45,446 nucleotides of DNA from Deltaproteobacteria bacterium (GCA_019307945.1 JAFDIS010000020.1:1-45446); one strand, 5' to 3'. Shown: positions 8,149 to 16,068, counted from the first letter of the stretch. A program made the numbers and translations. Notes: generated by a model not told the origin, from the letters alone.

Positions 8149-8349
8149 ATGGATATTACCGAAAAAGCCACAATCCGGATCGAGCATTGGAAAAAACACA
8201 ATGAGGATCATTTGGAGGAATACGAGACCTTTGCCCGTGAGCTTGAAGCAGCCGGCAAAAATGAAAGTGCCCGGCATATCCGCCAAATGGCAACGCTAAT
8301 GGCAGAGAGTAACGAGTATTTGCGCCGGGCCTTAAAGGCACTTGATTAA
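8149..8349 (+). CDS. Small helical protein (DUF8180-like)
   Basis: A 66-residue, highly charged, probably all-helical protein with the sequence HWKKHNEDHLEEYETFAREL near its start. Similar short proteins with an H-x(3)-HNE-x-H pattern occur beside nickel enzymes and transporters as far as I recall, and the His residues could bind metal; this is inference. The start ATG 8149 has a good ribosome site (AAAGGAAGG). It lies 33 bp after the FmdE-like gene and 19 bp before a cooT stub. Confidence 0.55.
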   Translation: MDITEKATIRIEHWKKHNEDHLEEYETFARELEAAGKNESARHIRQMATLMAESNEYLRRALKALD

Positions 8350-8368
8350 TTTGACAGGGAAGTTTTCC

Positions 8369-8419
8369 ATGTGTGAAGCTCATGCATGTGTGAAGCTTTT
8401 TACTCAACAAAACTCTTGA
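8369..8419 (+). pseudogene. cooT 5' stub
   Basis: ATG 8369 opens MCEAHA, the conserved CooT beginning with the nickel-ligand Cys2; the DNA matches the start of the cooT gene at 2692 (ATGTGTGAAGC). After six codons the similarity stops and the frame closes at TGA 8417-8419. CATGTGTGAAGCT is directly repeated (8368-8380 and 8384-8396), consistent with a local rearrangement. The stop overlaps the -35 box of leader C. It is too short to work as CooT, though it could act as a leader peptide. Confidence 0.5.
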
Positions 8420-8444
8420 CTTGGCGCAGTTGCTAAAGTATTAA
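8416..8444 (+). promoter_or_regulatory. Sigma-70-type promoter of leader C
   Basis: TTGACT (8416-8421) and TATTAA (8439-8444) are 17 nt apart. The -10 box is identical to that of leader A. The predicted start is near 8450. Confidence 0.6.
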
Positions 8445-8449
8445 GGCAG

Positions 8450-8625
8450 TACTTGATAGAAGCGGCAGAAGCCGTTCATATGGGCTCTAGTAGGAGAGGC
8501 ACCAAGGCCCCTTAAGTAAGGGGGCCACAAAAATAGCAAACTCCGCTTCGAGCGGGGAAAAGCGAATCGAAAAAGGCCACGAAGGTCCATGTTCCCAGAA
8601 GGGGGCAGTCCTCGTGGTCTTTTTT
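8450..8625 (+). ncRNA. Conserved leader RNA, copy C, ending in a terminator hairpin
   Basis: The first hairpin is CGGC-AGAA-GCCG (8463-8474). Two extra hairpins follow: GGCCCCTT/AAGGGGGCC (8506-8526) and a CCGC/GCGG stem near 8543-8556. The motif GGCCACGAAGGTC is at 8575-8587, and its 5' arm pairs with TCGTGGTC (8612-8619) followed by T6. Layout and loop match copies A, B and D. The next gene is a transposase fragment at a change in base composition, so the gene this leader once controlled appears to be gone. Confidence 0.6.
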
Positions 8626-8683
8626 GTTTGAGTGAAGGGAGGTGGTGATGGGAAGATATCTAACAAAGGAGGCATAATCAATT

Positions 8684-8860
8684 TTGTGGGAAGGCGGCCT
8701 TTTGGCCTGTTTCTGGGCGAGGCGTGAGCTGGGGATGACGACGGTTCAAATCGCCCTCCGCCTTGGGATCTCGCAGCCGGCCGTGAGCCGCGCCTCCCAA
8801 AGAGGGGAAAAGATCGTGGAGGAATATGGGTTCCAGCTCGTCCCGGAAAGAAAGTTATGA
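8684..8860 (+). pseudogene. C-terminal fragment of a RAYT-like (REP-associated) transposase
   Basis: A frame of 58 codons (TTG 8684 to TGA 8860) reads ACFWARRELGMTTVQIAL, then LGISQPAVSRASQRGEKIV. This matches the DnaA/Trp-repressor-like helix-turn-helix tail seen at the end of many REP-associated tyrosine transposases. The catalytic HUH domain is absent. AAAGGAGG at 8665-8672 could allow translation. The fragment overlaps the N-terminal extension of the next gene and marks the junction between low- and high-G+C DNA. Confidence 0.6.
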
Positions 8861-8864
8861 AATC

Positions 8865-10463
8865 ATGGATGTCCCCTATTTGGAGGAGGTCCTGCGATCG
8901 CCCCTGCACGATTTCTCGGCCAAGTACATGGCCGCGGGAGAACTGGAGAGGATCTGCGCCCATGCCCCGGGAGCCTTTTCCGGCGAAACCGTCTCCGTAC
9001 TGGAAGCCACCCTGAGGGATCCCCGGCACCGCTCCCAGACCCAGAGCCTTTTTTTCTACAAGAGGATCGCCGGCCTGCTCTCAGCAATCATCCGCACCGG
9101 AAAAGGCGGCAAGGTCCGCGGGAATGCCTTTCAGGCCCTCGAAAGACTACTCACCGCAACTGACGTCAATCAGCACCTGGCGGCATGCGAAGCCCTGGGG
9201 TCCCTTCCTGTCTCAATCGAGGGACCACGGCCGGAGGAGATCGCCGCCTCACCATTCCCCGAAGTTTCCTGGGAGGAGGTCTGCGGGGCAAGGCCCTTTG
9301 AAGGGGAGGCAATTTGCCGTCCACAGGGCCGGAGCCTGGTGATTTCCTGCGAGGGTTGCGAACGGGTGCTGGTGGTCAAGATGGCGCGGGCCGGAGAAAA
9401 ACCCGAATCCCTGATACGCGAAGCCTTCTGGATGGAAAAACTCCGCAGGCGCATCTCATTGTTCGAGGAGCGCTTCGAGATTCCCGAACCTTTCCGGTTC
9501 CATGGCCGACAAGTATTCCGCCTCCTGCGCCCGCTCACGGGCCCCGACCCCATCCCTGCCGGGGTTCATCCCGAGCGGTATGCCCTGGCCTTCACGGTGC
9601 ACAGCGATTATTTCGTCTATCCCAATCACCCGGGGCCCCAAGGGCCTTTGCCTCCCACTCTATTCCGCGAGACCATGCTGCGCTGCGCATACCTCTTGGG
9701 TCGGATGAGCGGATTGGGGCTTGTGCACACGGCACCCTTGACCCTGTTTCACAACAGAATCCAACGCAGCCGGAGGGAAGACGGCGGAGTCTATCTCTGG
9801 CAGCGGGCCGGGAGGCTCGACCGCTGGCTCGCATCCTGCCGGTATCCCAACTTCGGGCTTTCCGGGGTGCGCGACTTCGAGCACGTGGTGCCCGTCCCAC
9901 CCCGGCCCGCGGCACTCTACGACCTGATCGGCATCCATTTCCTGGGCCTACTGCTGGCCGCGGGGAGCTATTTTCGCTTCAAGGAGCCCGAAAAGATCGG
10001 CCTGGACGAACGGGGAAGGCCTTGGGACGTACGGCACCTGTTTGACGGAAACCTGCTCCGGGAGTTAATCGAAGGTATTTTCAGGCGTTATTACGAGGGG
10101 TTCAGCGGAGCGGCCTGGGACGGGAATCCGCCGGTGGATGCCAAAGGGCTCGCTGCCCGCATGATCGAAGAGATGGGCGTGGACCGGCACATGGAAGAAA
10201 TCCTGCGCGTCCAGGACCAGGAGCGTATGACCGATGAGGAATTCCGGGAGTTCCTGTTGGGGAGGGGATTCGATCCCGGGAAGATCGCAGATACGAAAAG
10301 GGGGGCGGCGGACATCACGCTGCTAACGGGCCCGCATCTGGGGCGATTCACCGAGGCCTTTTCGCTCCCGGAGCTGACCCGGTGCGTGGCGACCTACTCC
10401 GCTCTCTGCATCGGCGGCCGACACCGCAGGGAACAGCGGGCGGAGGCGGATCAGGATTTCTGA
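8865..10463 (+). CDS. Kinase-fold protein, probably SidJ-related pseudokinase
   Basis: A protein of 532 residues from ATG 8865; an in-frame ATG at 8826 lies inside the transposase fragment and is less likely. After an N-terminal helical, HEAT-like region of about 150 residues comes a kinase-like core. VLVVKMARAG holds the lobe lysine, LIREAFWMEKL a C-helix glutamate, and LVHTAPLTLFHNR a catalytic-loop-like segment without a standard HRD. SidJ of Legionella is a kinase-fold protein that adds glutamate to targets; bacterial relatives are annotated as SidJ-related pseudokinases, and this fits that group in overall look. The substrate is unknown. G+C and codon use are clearly higher than in the genes to the left. 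Confidence 0.55.
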   Translation: MDVPYLEEVLRSPLHDFSAKYMAAGELERICAHAPGAFSGETVSVLEATLRDPRHRSQTQSLFFYKRIAGLLSAIIRTGKGGKVRGNAFQALERLLTATDVNQHLAACEALGSLPVSIEGPRPEEIAASPFPEVSWEEVCGARPFEGEAICRPQGRSLVISCEGCERVLVVKMARAGEKPESLIREAFWMEKLRRRISLFEERFEIPEPFRFHGRQVFRLLRPLTGPDPIPAGVHPERYALAFTVHSDYFVYPNHPGPQGPLPPTLFRETMLRCAYLLGRMSGLGLVHTAPLTLFHNRIQRSRREDGGVYLWQRAGRLDRWLASCRYPNFGLSGVRDFEHVVPVPPRPAALYDLIGIHFLGLLLAAGSYFRFKEPEKIGLDERGRPWDVRHLFDGNLLRELIEGIFRRYYEGFSGAAWDGNPPVDAKGLAARMIEEMGVDRHMEEILRVQDQERMTDEEFREFLLGRGFDPGKIADTKRGAADITLLTGPHLGRFTEAFSLPELTRCVATYSALCIGGRHRREQRAEADQDF

Positions 10464-10633
10464 AGCGCAGTCTTGAACTTCCCCGTGACAACGGCCCAGC
10501 AACACCCAGCCACGATGATTTCCATGACCAGGACGCCGAACCAGGAGTGAAGAAGGGAATAGACCAGTCCACCGGTTACGAACCCGGGTATGATCATCAC
10601 GATGCCGACACCGATTTTCCTCGGAAGATCCAT
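10451..10633 (-). CDS. Small membrane protein (60 aa)
   Basis: ATG 10633 is preceded by AGGAGA at good distance. The protein begins MDLPRKIGVGIVMIIPGF and has two hydrophobic helices, at about residues 8-28 and 30-50, then a basic tail ending TALQKS. It overlaps the end of the convergent SidJ-like gene by 13 nt. No function is recognised. A longer frame opening at 10696 lacks a matching ribosome site. Confidence 0.6.
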   Translation of the reverse strand: MDLPRKIGVGIVMIIPGFVTGGLVYSLLHSWFGVLVMEIIVAGCCWAVVTGKFKTALQKS

Positions 10634-10735
10634 GTTTAAAGAAATCTCCTCTCGCAGGCTTTGTCCATGTGTGGACGGTGCCGGATTATAGGGCATGGAT
10701 CCCGGGAGGTCAAGACGGAACGGAAAGGAGGCGAC

Positions 10736-10856
10736 ATGGAATTCAAGGATGTGGGGCCCTTGGATCGCTCCTAAGGAACTCCGACCGCCAACAAAGTGGC
10801 GAAAGAGCCTCGAGGAGATCGTGGTGGACTTGCTGGCTACCCAAGGTACGGACTAA
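10736..10856 (+). other. Possible small protein gene with a frameshift
   Basis: ATG 10736 follows a strong ribosome site (AAAGGAGG) and encodes MEFKDVGPLDRS before TAA at 10772. If one T is removed there the frame reads on as KELRPPTKWRKSLEEIVV and ends at TAA 10854-10856, giving about 40 residues. The continuity suggests a real small gene broken by one base. No family is recognised. It ends at the 3' end of the convergent ttcA-like gene. Confidence 0.3.
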
Positions 10857-11572
10857 GGCAGGTATTCAGGCCTGACGTTCCGGAGGGCATGGAAGATGTT
10901 GCCCTTGATCTTGCGGTTGGACCGGTAAAAACGCCGGAGCATCTCCTTGATCTCCCGGCGCTTGGAAGAACCGGCCGTGGGACACCCCAGACCAATCTCG
11001 GGGAATCCCGCGTTTCCGGCAAAGCGGGCCACCAGCCGTTCGTCGGTGAGGTACAGGGGCCTTATCAGGGTGAGTTTACCGCCGAAAAGTTCCTGGACCG
11101 GCAGCATGGTGCTCACCGAGGCCCCGTAAAATATATTGATGAAGAAGGTCTCGATCAGGTCATCCTTGTGGTGCCCCAGGGCCACGCGGGTGCAGCCCAG
11201 CTCGGCCGCGGTCTCGAACAGGATCTTTCGCCGCAGCCTGGAGCAAAGAAAGCATGGATTTTCGCGGTTTTGGGGGCTGTGGGCTCGGGGGCCGATGTCT
11301 GTTCGGATGAGACGGTGTGCAAAGCCGTGGGCCTCGAAAAAGGCGCCCATCTGTTGTGCGGAATCCGCCCCGAAGCCCGGGTCCACGTGAACCGCTGTGA
11401 TCCTGTATTCGATAGGCACGCGGCCGAGGCGTTCCCGCAGGAGCCAGAGCAGGGTCATGGAATCCTTGCCCCCCGATACCGCCACCAGGACGTGGTCCCC
11501 GTCCCGGATCATCTCCTGGGCGTGGATCGCCTTTCCCACGAGTCGCCGAATCTCCTTGTCCGCGTATGCCAC
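10853..11572 (-). CDS. TtcA-like tRNA thiolation ATPase
   Basis: The frame opens at 11797, but the preceding gene ends at 11595, so GTG 11572 (VAYADKEIRRLVG) is the likely start, 22 nt later. The 239-residue protein has the PP-loop SGGKDSMTLLWLL, the CFLCSRLRRK motif with two Cys, and a third Cys in GLGCPTAG. In TtcA three such Cys hold a 4Fe-4S cluster used to make 2-thiocytidine at tRNA position 32. GHHKDDLIETFF is also typical of the family. It forms an operon with the YggS-like gene. Confidence 0.8.
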   Translation of the reverse strand: MAYADKEIRRLVGKAIHAQEMIRDGDHVLVAVSGGKDSMTLLWLLRERLGRVPIEYRITAVHVDPGFGADSAQQMGAFFEAHGFAHRLIRTDIGPRAHSPQNRENPCFLCSRLRRKILFETAAELGCTRVALGHHKDDLIETFFINIFYGASVSTMLPVQELFGGKLTLIRPLYLTDERLVARFAGNAGFPEIGLGCPTAGSSKRREIKEMLRRFYRSNRKIKGNIFHALRNVRPEYLP

Positions 11573-11594
11573 CTCGCCCCCTGCCCTTCGGCCC

Positions 11595-12257
11595 TTACCC
11601 GTAGCGCCGTTCGCCGAAGATCTTCGTGCCGATGCGCACGAGATTGGCCCCTTCTTCCAGGGCCACGCGGTAGGAGTTGGACATGCCCATGGACAGGTAC
11701 CGCATATCCACGCCGGGGATCCCTTCATCCTTGAGTGCGTCGAAGATTTGCCGCGTGACCCGGAAATAGGGCCGCGCCTCCTCTGGGTCGCCCGCAAAGG
11801 GTCCCATGGTCATGAGCCCTTCCACCCGGATGTTTTCAAGCGAAGAAATCTCTCGCACCAATGAAGCCACCCGGCCGGGCATGACCCCCGCCTTTTGCTC
11901 CTCTTCGCCGCTGTTGACCTCCACCAGCACGGAAATCGGGGGCCTTCCCGCGGTCGCACAGGCGCGATCAAGGGCCTCTGCAAGCCTCACCGAATCCACA
12001 GTCTCGATCATGTCGAAAATTTGAACAGCCTTTTTGGCCTTGTTTCTTTGAAGATGTCCTATCATGTGCCACCGGGCCCTGCGGCCCACGATCTCGAAGA
12101 CCCGCTCGGCCTCCTGAACGTAGTTTTGTCCCACCACCCGAAGTCCGGCCTCTATGGCCTCCAGGACCTCTTCAGGCGTCCGGGTCTTGGCCGCCCCCAC
12201 GAGCTCCACTCCTTCTGGAAGTTCCCGGAGAATTTCTTGTACGTTCTCCCTGATCAT
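11595..12257 (-). CDS. YggS/PROSC-type pyridoxal-phosphate homeostasis protein
   Basis: A 220-residue single-domain alanine-racemase-like barrel. The cofactor lysine lies in LVGAAKTR, followed by VGQNYVQEA, WHMIGHLQRNK, ISVLVEVNSGEEEQKAG, LSMGMSNSY and VRIGTKIFG, in the order usual for YggS. Such proteins bind pyridoxal phosphate and buffer its level; no catalysis is established. The length is normal. It is the first gene of a two-gene minus-strand operon with the TtcA-like gene and is divergent from the repeat protein at 12448. Confidence 0.9.
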   Translation of the reverse strand: MIRENVQEILRELPEGVELVGAAKTRTPEEVLEAIEAGLRVVGQNYVQEAERVFEIVGRRARWHMIGHLQRNKAKKAVQIFDMIETVDSVRLAEALDRACATAGRPPISVLVEVNSGEEEQKAGVMPGRVASLVREISSLENIRVEGLMTMGPFAGDPEEARPYFRVTRQIFDALKDEGIPGVDMRYLSMGMSNSYRVALEEGANLVRIGTKIFGERRYG

Positions 12258-12447
12258 GGCCCGTCTCCTTTCCTGCGGGATCCTAGGGGCCTGGATGGGG
12301 GGCGCTCGCCCGCCCCCGGCGGATCATGTCTTGCAAAGGGTCCCGCAAACGGGTTATTGTTGCGATGAAAAAGTAAACGGCGCACCCATGATAACCAATC
12401 CGGGAACAAAAGGAAATACCCCCGAATAAGAGCGGGAGGGCGAATCG

Positions 12448-12882
12448 ATGACCATGAAAGACAACGGACACTATGCCCGGAAGCACCCGCCTGAGATGCG
12501 GCCCGGGGACGAAATCCTGAAAATGCTGGGTGAAGCCTGCCCCGAAGGATGGATCTCCTGTGCCCAGGCATTCCGCAAGGCCTCAGCCCTGGGGATTTCT
12601 CCCCGGGAGGTGGGAATCGCCGCTGACTTCCTGGAGATCCGCATAAGGCGCTGCCAGCTGGGGCTCTTTGGATACAGTCCCGAGAAGAGCGTTGTCTCCC
12701 CTGCGGAACAGGTGCCCCCTGATCTGGAATCCGCCATCAGGGGGGCCCTCGTGGAAGGGCGCCTCCCCTGCGCCTCCGCCTGGGCTATCGCCCGAAAGCT
12801 GGGCATGGCCAAGATGGCGGTATCCGCCGCGTGCGAAAAGCTGGGGATCAAGATTTCAGCCTGCCAGCTCGGCGCCTTTTGA
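12448..12882 (+). CDS. Protein of two tandem helix-turn-helix-like repeats
   Basis: A 144-residue protein with ATG 12448 after GGGAGG. Two similar units of about 45 residues fill it: one near residues 34-78 (ISCAQAFRKASALGI, ending CQLGLFGY) and one near 98-144 (LPCASAWAIARKLGM, ending CQLGAF). Each has the pattern of a short three-helix unit and a closing Cys-Gln-Leu-Gly. I do not recognise a named family. The conserved Cys pairs could bind metal, which is speculation. It stands alone between a divergent operon and a broken kinase gene. Confidence 0.65.
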   Translation: MTMKDNGHYARKHPPEMRPGDEILKMLGEACPEGWISCAQAFRKASALGISPREVGIAADFLEIRIRRCQLGLFGYSPEKSVVSPAEQVPPDLESAIRGALVEGRLPCASAWAIARKLGMAKMAVSAACEKLGIKISACQLGAF

Positions 12883-13041
12883 AACCGTGCCCTTCCCCCC
12901 CCCGGGTGTTACCGGGGCTGTAGGCATATGACGGTTTTTCCGCATTACGGGCCCCCCGTCTCCTTTCCCCTTTCAGTGGGCCCGGCCCAAATTGCTTCGC
13001 AAATTCATGTACCTTGCCGGGAATTCCGATTAAGGATATAA

Positions 13042-13724
13042 TTGGACGAAATTCGCAAAACGCCCTCACCGAAGCCCCGATCCCGGGACCCCGGGAAGGG
13101 GGGAAGAGAGCTCTTGCATGGCCGCCTGGACAATTTCGAATTGGCCTATCGCAAAAAGGACGGTACTCATGTTCACACCCTCCTGTCGGCAAGGCCCTTG
13201 ACGTTCGAAGGCGAAGAATGCCTTGTAGCCGTGGCCCGCGACATTTCGGGTCACAAGGAAACCATGGAAGCCCTCCGCGTGAGCGAGGAGAAATACCGTG
13301 TCCTGGTTGAAAATGCTCGTGAAGGCATCATCGTTTCGCAAAAAGGAAGGGTGGTCTTTGCCAACGAAAGGGCCGTGACGCTTTCCGGGTTCACGCTGGA
13401 CGAACTAGGAGATTATTCCCTGGCTGAACTCATCTTCCCCGACGATCTGGAGGAGGCCCTGGACCGCTACAGGCGGGTCCTCAAGGGCGAAAATCTGGAG
13501 GGTGACCTCGAATACCGGATCGTGGACCGCCGCGGCAAGATCAGGAGGTCCGTCCGGATATCGCGGTGATTCTTTGTACGGGCTTTGGACACTTTATGGA
13601 GGAAAGGGGCGGAATTCCGTCGGGACTGGACGAAATCCTGCTCAAGCCGCTGGTAATGTCGGACCTGGCCGTTTCGGTGAGGAAGGTGCTTGACCGTAGA
13701 TCCGGCCCTTTGAAAAATCCTTGA
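13042..13724 (+). pseudogene. Hybrid sensor kinase reduced to PAS and receiver ends
   Basis: The first part (13042-13569) lacks a natural start and encodes the end of one PAS domain (AYRKKDGTHVHTLL, then AVARDISGHKETMEALR) and most of a second (YRVLVENAREGIIVSQKGRV). It breaks off after about 13550. A shifted frame continues as DIAVILCTGFGHFMEERGG and EILLKPLVMSDLAVSVRKVL, the C-terminal end of a response-regulator receiver. The histidine-kinase core and receiver start are missing. This is best explained by an internal deletion in a PAS-kinase-receiver gene. Its TGA overlaps the promoter of leader D. Confidence 0.75.
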
Positions 13725-13749
13725 CAATCACCCGGTCGCCCTGTTAGAA
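13721..13749 (+). promoter_or_regulatory. Sigma-70-type promoter of leader D
   Basis: TTGACA (13721-13726) and TTAGAA (13744-13749) are 17 nt apart, giving a start near 13757. Confidence 0.5.
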
Positions 13750-13756
13750 GACCGGC

Positions 13757-13869
13757 CATGAAAAGCGCGGGCAGGAAGCCTGCGTGTCACAAAAGTTACG
13801 AATCCTGAAAGATCAGCCACGAAGGCCTCGAAAGGGCATGGACCCCTGGAGACTTGGTGGTTTTTTTTT
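13757..13869 (+). ncRNA. Conserved leader RNA, copy D, ending in a terminator hairpin
   Basis: The first hairpin (about 13765-13786) has the stem GGC/GCC around the loop AGGAA, with outer GC pairs. The motif AGCCACGAAGGCC lies at 13815-13827. AGCCAC pairs with GTGGTT (13857-13862) inside a long T run (13861-13869), with an inner GGG/CCC stem. The terminator is weaker than in A-C but in the same place. The leader precedes the nickel/cobalt transport operon by about 28 bp. Confidence 0.55.
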
Positions 13870-13897
13870 GCCAATACTTGCTCAAGGGAGGAAAGAA

Positions 13898-14689
13898 ATG
13901 TTCAGAGGATCAGGAAAATGGATCGGCGTGCTCTTAACGGCAGCGCTCACGCTGACGGTTCTACAGGACGATGCGCATGGCCATTTCGGCATGGTGATTC
14001 CGTCCGACAACATGGTCATGCAGGGAGACCCGCGCGAAGTGGTGCTCACACTTTCTTTTTCGCATCCCATGGAAGGGATGGGCATGGACTTGGAAAGGCC
14101 TGCTGTCTTCGAGGTCACGGTAGGAGATGTCAAGAAGGATCTCAGGATGGGCGTGAAAGAAATCCGGGTCATGGGACACAAGGCGTGGCAGGCACGTTAC
14201 AGGATCCGCCGGCCGGGGGTCTACATCTTCCACATGGAGCCCACGCCCTACTGGGAGCCCGCCGAGGACTGCTATATCATCCACTACACCAAGACCGTGG
14301 TGGCGGCCTTCGGCGACGAGGAGGGCTGGGACCGGGAATTGGGTCTCAAGACGGAAATCGTTCCCCTCACAAGGCCCTTTGGGCTCTATTCGGGCAACGT
14401 GTTTCAAGGGATCGTAAAGCTGGGTGGGCAACCAGTACCTTTCGCCCGTGTGGAGGTGGAGTACTACAACCGTGACGGCAAGGCCGTGGCCCCCACGGAC
14501 TACATGATTACCCAAACCCTGAAGGCGGATCAAAACGGGGTGTTCACTTATGCGGTACCCAGACCGGGCTGGTGGGGGTTTGCGGCCCTCAACACATCAC
14601 CGGAAAAACGCAAACACAAGGGAGAGGAGAAAGACGTGGAACTGGGCGCCGTGCTGTGGGTGAAGTTCGAGGCGTGGCAGGAGAAATAG
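13898..14689 (+). CDS. DUF4198 periplasmic metal-transport accessory protein (NikK-like)
   Basis: ATG 13898 follows AAGGGAGG and gives 263 residues with a signal peptide ([19 protein letters not shown], cleavage after about residue 28). The mature protein begins HFGMVIPSD, and an N-terminal His of this kind could bind metal. DUF4198 (COG5266) proteins are exported components found with Nik/Cbi-type nickel or cobalt importers. Central [15 protein letters not shown] and C-terminal WWGFAALN segments fit the family. A longer frame opening at 13784 runs through the leader hairpin and is rejected. It is the first gene of the metal-uptake operon. Confidence 0.8.
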   Translation: MFRGSGKWIGVLLTAALTLTVLQDDAHGHFGMVIPSDNMVMQGDPREVVLTLSFSHPMEGMGMDLERPAVFEVTVGDVKKDLRMGVKEIRVMGHKAWQARYRIRRPGVYIFHMEPTPYWEPAEDCYIIHYTKTVVAAFGDEEGWDRELGLKTEIVPLTRPFGLYSGNVFQGIVKLGGQPVPFARVEVEYYNRDGKAVAPTDYMITQTLKADQNGVFTYAVPRPGWWGFAALNTSPEKRKHKGEEKDVELGAVLWVKFEAWQEK

Positions 14690-14748
14690 GGAACCAAGCG
14701 AAATACTTGATCCACGCCGAAAATCTCATGGCGTAGAAAGGAGGACGA

Positions 14749-16047
14749 ATGCCTTTGAGAACCAAGATTTTCATGAAAGTCCTGTTACTGGCGATCTGCT
14801 TTTGTCTGAGGCCTGGGGAGGTCTTTTGCGAGGAACCCACACGCCAAGAGTTGAGAAAAGAGATGCAGGCCCTCAAGGAGCGAATCCGGCTCCTGGAAAA
14901 GAGGCTGGAAGACCTGACCAAGGCCCCGGAACAGGCCCCCGAAGGAGTGACACCGGAGAAGGTCCACGGACACGGGGCGGGAGGCGTAAAGGGCCTGGCC
15001 GACAGGGTTCGGACACTGGAAGAACACATGAAGAAACGCGGTGTGGGAAAATGGGCCGATCGCATATCTTTGAGCGGCCTGGTGGAGGTGGCGGCCGATT
15101 ACCAGGATCAGGATCACCATGACCGCGGCGTCAAGGACACGTCTTCGAGCGATATCACCCTGGCCACGGTGGAACTGGGGGTGGACGCCGAAGCGTCGAA
15201 ACACCTGGGAGCGCACGTTCTCTTCCTGTGGGAAGAAGACGATACCGAGCCCGTAGATCTGGACGAGGGGTACATCATACTGGACGGCAAGGACGTCCTG
15301 CCTCTATATTTGAATGCCGGTAAGATGTACGTCCCATTCGGCCGATTCGAAAGCCACTTCATCAGCGATCCCCTCACCTTGCAATTGGGGGAGACCAGGG
15401 AGACCGCGGTCAAGGCAGGCTATACGGATGATCTGCTGGATTTTTCAGTATCGGTCTTCAACGGGGACGTGGAGGAAACGGGACGGGACGACCACGTGCG
15501 ATCCTATGTCCTGAGCGGAAGGATCTCCCGTCAATTCGACACGCCCTGGTCCGTGGGTCTGGAGGCGGGAGGCGCCTATATCTCCAGCGTGGCGGACACC
15601 AACAACCTGGGCGACAATCAGGTGGCGTCGGACTACGACGGGGACGGGCAGAAAGATATCAGGGATGATGTCGGGGGAATTTCTCTGTTTCTGTCCCTTT
15701 CCTTTGACAAGCGTATATTCCTGGAGGCGGAGTACGTGGGTGCCCTGGAACGTTTCGAGCCGGGCGAACTGGCCTACGACGGCGGACGCGGCAGGAAACC
15801 CAGGGCCTGGAACCTGGAACTGGCTTACGCCTTCAAGTGGAATTTTGAAGTGGGTCTGAAGGCGGAGGGCTCCCGCGACTGCGGCCGCAGCCTGGCGGAC
15901 GATTTCCTGCCGGAGAGGCAATACGGCGTCGTGCTGAACTACGAGTTTTTCGAAAACGCGGTTTTCTCGGTGGAATACCTGAGAGGGATCTACGACAACG
16001 ACGACACAAGGGATCTCTGGACGACGCAGGTATCCCTCGAGTTCTAA
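14749..16047 (+). CDS. LbtU-like outer-membrane porin
   Basis: A 432-residue exported protein. A signal peptide (to about residue 27) is followed by a coiled coil of about 40 residues (ELRKEMQALKERIRLLEKRL), then a beta-barrel with alternating strands and a C-terminal phenylalanine (QVSLEF), typical of outer-membrane insertion. SLSGLVEVAADYQDQDHHD opens the barrel as in LbtU/DUF3373-type porins. LbtU of Legionella takes up a siderophore. Here its place between NikK-like and NikM genes suggests passage of nickel or cobalt, possibly chelated. It could also be a general porin. Confidence 0.7.
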   Translation: MPLRTKIFMKVLLLAICFCLRPGEVFCEEPTRQELRKEMQALKERIRLLEKRLEDLTKAPEQAPEGVTPEKVHGHGAGGVKGLADRVRTLEEHMKKRGVGKWADRISLSGLVEVAADYQDQDHHDRGVKDTSSSDITLATVELGVDAEASKHLGAHVLFLWEEDDTEPVDLDEGYIILDGKDVLPLYLNAGKMYVPFGRFESHFISDPLTLQLGETRETAVKAGYTDDLLDFSVSVFNGDVEETGRDDHVRSYVLSGRISRQFDTPWSVGLEAGGAYISSVADTNNLGDNQVASDYDGDGQKDIRDDVGGISLFLSLSFDKRIFLEAEYVGALERFEPGELAYDGGRGRKPRAWNLELAYAFKWNFEVGLKAEGSRDCGRSLADDFLPERQYGVVLNYEFFENAVFSVEYLRGIYDNDDTRDLWTTQVSLEF

Positions 16048-16068
16048 ACCGGAGTTCCAAGAGAACAG

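Noticed and set aside
10796..11734. Long plus-strand frame of 312 codons
   Set aside because: It is the shadow of the ttcA-like and yggS-like genes, which have clear motifs on the minus strand.
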